Below are positions 19,875 through 24,907 of a stretch of DNA of 24,907 nucleotides, in pieces (within the stretch, counting starts at the first letter, position 1; each line of letters opens with the position of its first letter). The DNA is from a virus. Below the pieces are notes generated by a model. The model saw nothing but the letters and a program-made list of their open reading frames with translations. It was not told where the DNA came from and made no database searches. The position numbers and the translations under genes were made by a program. The DNA is taken from IMG/VR virus record IMGVR_UViG_3300025487_000049, positions 1 to 24,907 of that record. One strand, 5' to 3'.

Positions 19875-21533
19875 ATGCCAGAACAAACCGCAACAATACC
19901 TTATAAACCTACACAGCCTTTACCCAAAACATTGTTTGACCCTATGTTTGGTCTAGGCACGAGCACAGATGTTATTGCTCCAGCTCCAGTTGCGCCCAAG
20001 AAAGTCAATCTAGGACCGCAGCCAAAAGAAGATTTAGATGCGCAACTCGTGCAAGCTGCAGAGCAATCTGGTGAGTTGAAGTTGGCACAGGAAAAAGAAA
20101 AAGCATTTGGTGAGTCTGAATTAGCCAAGGCAGAGTCCGCTCTTGCTGCAGAGGAGGCTAGAAAGACTAGAGAAGATCCTTTCAGACTTGAGATGCAGAA
20201 AAAGATCAAGGAACGTGCAGACACCACTTTTGTGCCTACAAAAGAGAATGTGGCTGATCTTGGTGCGGTGTTTACGCTGACTAATTTGCTAGGTTTCCTC
20301 ATTGGTGGCAAGTCAAAAGGCAACGCACAAGCCTCGATGTCAGCCATGAACGGCATTCTGGAAGGTCATCAAAAGGGTAGAGAAGACCAGGTGAAAAAGC
20401 AAAAAGAGACCTACGAGCAGAACATGAAGGCTCTGGACAGAACCATCGACAATCTGTCAAGAGAGTACCAGGATGCTATGTCCCTCTATGCCAAAGACCG
20501 CTCTGCTGGTCTGGCTGCAGCTCGTGATACCGTTGCTAGACACAATGCCCAGTTCATTAAAGATGCACAGGAAAAGTACGGTCTGGCTTATGCCTACGAG
20601 AAGATCCAGCAAGCAGTTAAGCTAAGAGATCAAAGGCAAGAGAAAGAGGAAAGATTACGTATACAAGAAGAGGAAAGAAAGTTTAGACACGCTATGTTGA
20701 TAAACAAGGCAGCTGCTAGTGCGCCTAGTCCTAATCACGCAACAGAGTTGGAAGATGCTGCACAAGCTATTGCCAACTATGCAGAGGCTCCTCCTGGTTT
20801 ACGAGACAAAGACAGATACAAGATATTGGCTAGAGTTCGACAGATCAATCCTCAATACAACGAGGGTGATTATGGAAACAGGACAAAATCTTTGAACCAT
20901 TGGAATGATCCACAGTTTGCTGGTGGAAAACAGATTGGTTCTTATGTTACTGTGGCTAGTCACTTAGAAGCCATCGACAAACTGGCTGAAGCATTGAACA
21001 ACAAGAATAGTGTTGCTACAAACGCAACAATTAACTATATTAAGACACAGCTCGGTCACCCACAAGTTACCAACTTCAACACAGCTAAAGAGGCGGTGTC
21101 TGCTGAGATTGTTAGAGCTATTGAAGGCGGTCCTGGTGGAGTTGCTGATCGTGAAGCAGCTAGAGATCTATTAAGTGCTGCCAACTCTCCTCAACAGCTG
21201 AAAGAGGCTATTGGCATTCTTAGAGAGTTGATCAAGCGCAGAATTGAAACCACTCAGCTGCAGTACGAGCAATCTACAGGAAGACAAGATTTTCAACAAA
21301 GATTCCCTGCTAATGTTCAAAGATATTTGGACATACACGGTACTTCTGCTGAGGCATTTGGTGGGACAGGCACTACTCCATCAGTAACACCAGAAAAGGT
21401 TATTGAGTTAAGAGGTCATGCTGACGAGGCATTAAAAAGTATTGATAAGTTAAATGTACCCGCTGAAGAAAAAGAAAGAAGAAAAGCAGCATTAAGGAAT
21501 GCGTTTAAGCAGCAGACAGGACAGGAGTTCTAA
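19875..21533 (+). CDS. Coiled-coil internal virion protein
   Basis: 552 residues, ATG 19875 with AAGGAGG. Residues about 50-110 and 155-285 are strongly charged helix (QEKEKAFGESELAKAESALA, RDQRQEKEERLRIQEEER). A short hydrophobic stretch (VFTLTNLLGFLIGGK, about 132-146) could be membrane-active. The latter part is also helical (EAIGILRELIKRRIETTQL). It lies between two ejection-type genes and probably takes part in the internal core. No lytic transglycosylase motif is seen. Confidence 0.65.
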   Translation: MPEQTATIPYKPTQPLPKTLFDPMFGLGTSTDVIAPAPVAPKKVNLGPQPKEDLDAQLVQAAEQSGELKLAQEKEKAFGESELAKAESALAAEEARKTREDPFRLEMQKKIKERADTTFVPTKENVADLGAVFTLTNLLGFLIGGKSKGNAQASMSAMNGILEGHQKGREDQVKKQKETYEQNMKALDRTIDNLSREYQDAMSLYAKDRSAGLAAARDTVARHNAQFIKDAQEKYGLAYAYEKIQQAVKLRDQRQEKEERLRIQEEERKFRHAMLINKAAASAPSPNHATELEDAAQAIANYAEAPPGLRDKDRYKILARVRQINPQYNEGDYGNRTKSLNHWNDPQFAGGKQIGSYVTVASHLEAIDKLAEALNNKNSVATNATINYIKTQLGHPQVTNFNTAKEAVSAEIVRAIEGGPGGVADREAARDLLSAANSPQQLKEAIGILRELIKRRIETTQLQYEQSTGRQDFQQRFPANVQRYLDIHGTSAEAFGGTGTTPSVTPEKVIELRGHADEALKSIDKLNVPAEEKERRKAALRNAFKQQTGQEF

Positions 21534-21534
21534 C

Positions 21535-23511
21535 ATGGCTACTAACCCATTTGACGATATTGTCCAAGGAAAAAGTACAGCACCGACTGAGGCAAAGACT
21601 ACTGAGAAATCTGAAAATCCGTTTGCACAGTTTGCTGCAGTAGATCCTATTCCTGGTGGACCTCAGTACAAAGAATTCATACAAGGCGCAACTTTTGGTC
21701 TTGGTGAAGAGGCTATGGGTAGAGCTAGATCCATGCTGCCTGGCGCACCAACTGCTGAACAAGCTATCAAAGCAGAACGTGAGCAGTTAAAACAATACGA
21801 GAAAGAGCATCCTTACAAAGCTGCTGGGTTGCAAATTGCTGGTGCTTTTGCTCCAGCTGCAGTCGAGGCTATATCATCCAGATCTACAGCTCCATTTGCT
21901 CAACCAATAGCAAAGGGGGCAAGATTAACAAGTGATATTGCTCTGTCTGCCTTAGAGAAATATGCTCCTGGCTTGATGGAAAGAATGCCAGAGTTTCTTA
22001 AAGCGGGTATCTCTGGTGCGGAGGCTGGAGCCAAATTTGGTTATGGATCATCTGAGGATGATGCTATTACTGATGCTATCGGGGGCGCAGTAATGGGAGG
22101 TAAGTTTGGTGCTGCCCTTGGCACAGCGTTTAGTGCTGCACGTCCTGTCGTGCGCAATCTATTTGGTGACTCAGAAAAAGATGCTATGAGGCGCATTTTG
22201 AATGCGTTAAATGCAGACGGTATATCTTTGCAAGAATTAGACCGTAGATTACAGGCTGCTGGTAAGCCAGGTCAGGTTACCCTCGCTGACGTTGGCGGTG
22301 AGAACTTGCAAGCTCTTATGCGGGTAGGAACTAACGTCCCTGGTAGAACTAGGCAAACTGCTACAGAGTTCTTGAATGCAAGACAGATAGACCAGTACAA
22401 CCGCATCAATGAAGATGTTGAGAATTTGATGCTGAAGGGTAAGGGTAAAGATGTCTATACGCTGCAGAAAGACTTAAATACCATTAGAAAAGAGGCATCT
22501 GATCCTTTATACAAGAAGGCTAATGCAGTAGCAATAAATAACACTCCAGAGTTGGCTACTCTTTTAAAACGTATTCCCACCGAGGCTTTGTCAACTGGCA
22601 AGAGCATATACAAAATTGAGGGTGAGGCAATTCCAGATATACCAGGGAACATTGAGGAACTGGCAAAACAGGCAAAGCCTTTAGACTTCAAAGCTCTGGA
22701 TCTGGTTAAAAGAGGTTTAGACGATCTTATTGATAAACACCAGCAAAATGGTGTTTATGACACAGTTGGTCGATCATTGATCAACTTAAAAAATGATTAC
22801 CTTGCTTATCTAGACAAAGCCAATCCGTTGTACAAACAAGCAAGATCTGCCTGGGGAGGGGTCTCTGAGTCCAAAAGATTGCTGGACGAGGGAAAGAATT
22901 TTTTAAAGCTCAACCCATCTCAAGTTGCTGATGATTTCAGCAAGATGACCCAAAGTGAGAAAGAATATTTCAGACTGGGTGCAGCCGAAGCTATCAGAGA
23001 TCTTATTGGTGGCAAGCAAGACATGGCTAACATGGCTCAGTCTCTTATTGGATCTGAGCGCAACAGGCAAAAGTTAAGAGCAATATTTCCCTCTGAGGAG
23101 GCTTTTAATAACTTTGAGCAGATGATGAAGGCTGAGTCTCAGATGTCTGCAGCCAGAGCATACTATTTGCCTAAGTCTGGATCTAAAACCGCTGGTATGG
23201 GTGTAGATGTGGCAGAGCACGGTGGATCTGCTGATCTAGGCTTGTTAAATGACATTATGAGCGGTAGATTTAATTTAGCAGCTCTAAAGTTAGCTCCTAG
23301 TGTTTACGGTGCTGCAACTGGCATGAAACCAGCCACGGCATCGGCATTAGAGAAAAGTCTGATGACTCCTGGCAAAACAGCAGAAAGTTTGGCAGAAAAG
23401 CTACAGGCAGCAAAATTAGCGGAGCAAAGGGTCAAACGAGCTCCATTGCTATTTACAAAGCCAATCGTAGCTCCAGCAGCGATAAGCACACCGCAAGAGC
23501 AATACAAATAG
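21535..23511 (+). CDS. Large internal virion protein with glycine-zipper region
   Basis: 658 residues; start ATG 21535, AGGAG at about 8 nt (an in-frame start at 21499 would overlap the previous gene). Residues 157-199 (AGISGAEAGAKFGYG, AIGGAVMGGKFGAALGTAF) form a Gly-zipper hairpin of the kind that inserts in membranes. From about 215 on the protein is helical (RRILNALNADGISLQELDRR, VTLADVGGENLQALM, NVPGRTRQTATEFLNARQ). This arrangement is shared by large phage proteins thought to be ejected with DNA. No transglycosylase active site is visible. It ends the ejection cassette. Confidence 0.7.
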   Translation: MATNPFDDIVQGKSTAPTEAKTTEKSENPFAQFAAVDPIPGGPQYKEFIQGATFGLGEEAMGRARSMLPGAPTAEQAIKAEREQLKQYEKEHPYKAAGLQIAGAFAPAAVEAISSRSTAPFAQPIAKGARLTSDIALSALEKYAPGLMERMPEFLKAGISGAEAGAKFGYGSSEDDAITDAIGGAVMGGKFGAALGTAFSAARPVVRNLFGDSEKDAMRRILNALNADGISLQELDRRLQAAGKPGQVTLADVGGENLQALMRVGTNVPGRTRQTATEFLNARQIDQYNRINEDVENLMLKGKGKDVYTLQKDLNTIRKEASDPLYKKANAVAINNTPELATLLKRIPTEALSTGKSIYKIEGEAIPDIPGNIEELAKQAKPLDFKALDLVKRGLDDLIDKHQQNGVYDTVGRSLINLKNDYLAYLDKANPLYKQARSAWGGVSESKRLLDEGKNFLKLNPSQVADDFSKMTQSEKEYFRLGAAEAIRDLIGGKQDMANMAQSLIGSERNRQKLRAIFPSEEAFNNFEQMMKAESQMSAARAYYLPKSGSKTAGMGVDVAEHGGSADLGLLNDIMSGRFNLAALKLAPSVYGAATGMKPATASALEKSLMTPGKTAESLAEKLQAAKLAEQRVKRAPLLFTKPIVAPAAISTPQEQYK

Positions 23512-23519
23512 GAGGACTT

Positions 23520-23675
23520 ATGCCACTCAAAAAAGGTTCTAGCAAGGAGGTTATCTCCACCAACATACGTAAGCTCACCAAAGAGGGTGGCAGACCTCGC
23601 AAGCAGATCATCGCTATTGCGCTGACCACAGCCAGGAAGTCTAAGAAAGGTGGCAAGCGGAAGGCTAAAAGATGA
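23520..23675 (+). CDS. Small basic DUF6496-like protein
   Basis: 51 residues, ATG 23520 preceded by the strong AGGAGG. The start MPLKKGSSKEVISTNIRKL followed by GGRPRKQIIAIALTTARK and a Lys/Arg tail matches the small phage family I recall as DUF6496 (pattern M-P-L-K-K-G-S-S-K...N-I...G-R-P-x-K-Q-x-x-A-I-A-L). The role is unknown; it is nearly all helix plus basic tail, so nucleic-acid binding is likely. Its stop overlaps the next ATG. Confidence 0.75.
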   Translation: MPLKKGSSKEVISTNIRKLTKEGGRPRKQIIAIALTTARKSKKGGKRKAKR

Positions 23676-23899
23676 GTGATAAAAAGCCTAATCTTTCTGT
23701 TGGAAGGGGTGAAAAGCTATCAGTTTCCAAGGGTGGCGGTCTGACCGAGAAGGGTCGAAAGAAGTACAACCGTGCTACTGGAAGTAATTTGAAAAAGCCC
23801 CAGAAGTCTGGTCCGAGGCACAAGTCATTTTGTGCCAGGTCTAAGAGCTGGAAAGGTGAACGAGGTAAGGCTGCTAGACGTAGATGGGGGTGCAGATGA
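23672..23899 (+). CDS. Basic DUF6321-like protein
   Basis: 75 residues, ATG 23672 overlapping the previous TGA. The pattern SVSKGGGLTEKGRKKYNRAT, SNLKKP, HKSFCARSKSW and RGKAARRRWGC corresponds to a conserved phage family that I recall as DUF6321. It has two Cys (SFCARS and WGC near the end). It is strongly basic, probably binds nucleic acid, and its function is unknown. The identification is from memory of the pattern. Confidence 0.7.
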   Translation: MSDKKPNLSVGRGEKLSVSKGGGLTEKGRKKYNRATGSNLKKPQKSGPRHKSFCARSKSWKGERGKAARRRWGCR

Positions 23900-24108
23900 G
23901 CAAGAAAAAAGACAAGGGTATCAACCCAGAGCTGGAGGAGGCTATCTCCACCATGCTGAGAGAGGTGATGTTGGACTCAACTGCCTCAATTACCGATAAG
24001 ACAAAAGTGCTAGACAGAGCTCTAAAACTAGAGGCTATCAAGCTAAAACTCTCCGATGATGAATGGGGAGCTGGTCTTATGGGATTAGATGATGATGACG
24101 AGAAGTGA
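23896..24108 (+). CDS. Small helical protein with acidic tail, unknown
   Basis: 70 residues from ATG 23896 (MSKKKDKGINPELEE), which overlaps the preceding TGA; GGGGG lies 5 nt upstream. An in-frame ATG at 23884 would place the site inside the coding region. It has a basic start, two predicted helices (EAISTMLREVMLDSTAS, KTKVLDRALKLEAIKLKL) and an acidic end (DDDDEK) after DDEWGAGLMG. Small proteins of this shape occur near terminase or packaging genes in some phages, which is only a hint. No firm family. Confidence 0.65.
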   Translation: MSKKKDKGINPELEEAISTMLREVMLDSTASITDKTKVLDRALKLEAIKLKLSDDEWGAGLMGLDDDDEK

Positions 24109-24143
24109 TATGATGATTACTTTTCAACAGAGGGGTATACAAA

Positions 24144-24371
24144 ATGGATTCAATAGCATTGATTCGCCTAGCGTTAGAGGTCATCTCAGACCGATTGATC
24201 ACAATCTTAGCTCTCACGATGAGCTGCGGTCTGGCTTGTTACACGATGTGGGCGGGGGATTGGACAAGGGTATCCACCCTTGGTATATTCGTAGTGTTCA
24301 GTTATTTAGTAGTTACACAAAAGGAGCGCAATAATGCCAAGCAGCAACAGATCCAACCAGAACATTCCTAG
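24144..24371 (+). CDS. Small two-span membrane protein, unknown
   Basis: 75 residues, ATG 24144 with GAGGGG about 8 nt upstream. Two hydrophobic segments are seen, LITILALTMSCGLACYTMW (about 18-37) and STLGIFVVFSYLVV (about 44-57), joined by a short loop, with a hydrophilic Gln-rich tail (KERNNAKQQQIQPEHS). It may be a second holin-like or lysis-regulating protein; nothing else shows function. Its last 38 nt overlap the next gene. Confidence 0.65.
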   Translation: MDSIALIRLALEVISDRLITILALTMSCGLACYTMWAGDWTRVSTLGIFVVFSYLVVTQKERNNAKQQQIQPEHS

Positions 24372-24612
24372 TGCTGGTCGTGAAAACAGGAAGATGCAAG
24401 ATGCTCCTGTGCAACGTCCACAGGCTTATAACCAGCAAATTGGCATGGCTGTGCGCCCACAGCTGCCCAGAGATGCTACAGGCGGTCAAACAAGATGGCA
24501 GCCAGGTGAGCTCCCTATGGGTGGCTTTAGAGCTGTAATCGACTTTTCTGGCACTCCTAGCTACAACACTAAGAAGTCACCTACATCTGGTGGTGGGGGC
24601 AAGGTGTACTGA
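24334..24612 (+). CDS. Hydrophilic Pro/Gln-rich protein, unknown
   Basis: 92 residues, ATG 24334 with AAAAGGAGCGC. It is low-complexity in part (QDAPVQRPQAYNQQIG, TSGGGGKVY) with a more ordered centre (WQPGELPMGGFRAVIDFSG). It shows no cysteine or membrane segment. The stop overlaps the ATG of the next gene. It is probably a minor virion component by position. Family not recognised. Confidence 0.65.
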   Translation: MPSSNRSNQNIPSAGRENRKMQDAPVQRPQAYNQQIGMAVRPQLPRDATGGQTRWQPGELPMGGFRAVIDFSGTPSYNTKKSPTSGGGGKVY

Positions 24613-24907
24613 TGGCTAATAATATTGCGTTTCAGGCAATGGGCAACACAGTTGCTTGTGTGGCTACTGCAGCCAACACACAGTCATCTGTGACCACCAT
24701 TACCGCAAGCACACCCTGTCAGCAATATCTGTTGACAAACCAGGACAACATTAACGTAGCGTTTGTTCAAATCACTACAAGTAGTGTATTTAACACAGCA
24801 ATCCCTACCAACACCGTTAGTCAGCAATTAGTGCCCGTCTTACCTTTTGACCAAAAGGTGATTACTGGTGTGCAAGTAAGTAGTACGTCCAACGTCTATG
24901 CTCGTAT
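24612..24907 (+). CDS. Small beta virion protein, truncated by window end
   Basis: The frame opens at ATG 24612 (sharing its A with the preceding TGA) and runs off the edge after 98 complete codons. It begins MANNIAFQAMGNTVACVATA and shows QQYLLTNQDNINVAF and LVPVLPFDQKVITG, the same order of motifs as the protein at 15183-15521 (GNTV, QYRIINSGTITV, LPLLPG). They look like paralogues of one phage beta family that often accompanies fibres or heads. The missing end would be expected to close with a short beta strand. Confidence 0.7.
   Translation, partial: MANNIAFQAMGNTVACVATAANTQSSVTTITASTPCQQYLLTNQDNINVAFVQITTSSVFNTAIPTNTVSQQLVPVLPFDQKVITGVQVSSTSNVYAR

Overview
The window is part of a tailed double-stranded DNA phage genome, most likely a short-tailed (podovirus-like) virus of an unidentified bacterium. 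It carries a terminase large subunit, portal, scaffold-like protein, major capsid protein, head-tail adaptor, tail nozzle, fibres and a run of large Ala/Gly/Gln-rich internal virion proteins. There is no tail-tube or tape-measure/baseplate set of a long-tailed phage. Genes are short, tightly packed, often overlapping by 1-30 nt, and mostly preceded by clear AGGAG-type ribosome binding sites. No integrase, repressor, polymerase or endolysin is visible, so lifestyle and host cannot be settled from this piece.

Layout. Positions 1-1442 are the junction between a leftward-transcribed arm and the late region: the start of a leftward gene (1-95), about 570 nt of AT-rich non-coding DNA with small hairpins, a possible tRNA 5'-half remnant, an intact tRNA-Lys(UUU), and a leftward glycosyltransferase-9-like gene. 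A strong rightward terminator (1502-1540) separates this from the rightward late operon. Positions 1575-3035 hold four small unknown genes and a GT-A (family 2) glycosyltransferase whose end overlaps terL. Positions 3007-7289 encode terminase, an HTH-like protein, a zinc-ribbon protein and the portal. Positions 7289-7730 are a compact control-like segment: a basic 56-aa gene, two mini-ORFs for 13- and 11-residue Arg/Lys peptides, a potential H-type RNA pseudoknot, and a sigma70-like promoter with a perfect palindrome over its -10. Positions 7731-11194 form the capsid module (Pro-rich protein, scaffold-like protein, MCP, two Asn/Thr/Val-rich candidate decoration proteins). Positions 11208-16731 form the neck/tail/fibre module, rich in inserted and duplicated beta modules. 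From 16733 come a holin-like membrane protein and a cassette resembling the T7 internal-core order (GNAT-like small protein followed by three or four large ejection-type proteins, to 23511). Positions 23520-24907 are small genes: a DUF6496-like basic protein, a DUF6321-like basic protein, a membrane protein, and an end-truncated beta protein paralogous to 15183-15521.

How the genes fit together: TerL packages DNA through the portal into a capsid built on the scaffold-like protein; adaptor and nozzle close the head and form the short tail that carries the fibres; the internal virion proteins are presumably ejected with the DNA; the holin-like protein would act at lysis. Two glycosyltransferases next to an operon whose surface proteins carry a recurrent Gly-Asn-Val-Thr motif raise the untested possibility of virion or host-surface glycosylation. 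The most unusual part is 7460-7730, where Arg/Lys-rich mini-peptides, a structured RNA and a promoter-operator sit within about 270 nt between portal and capsid genes.
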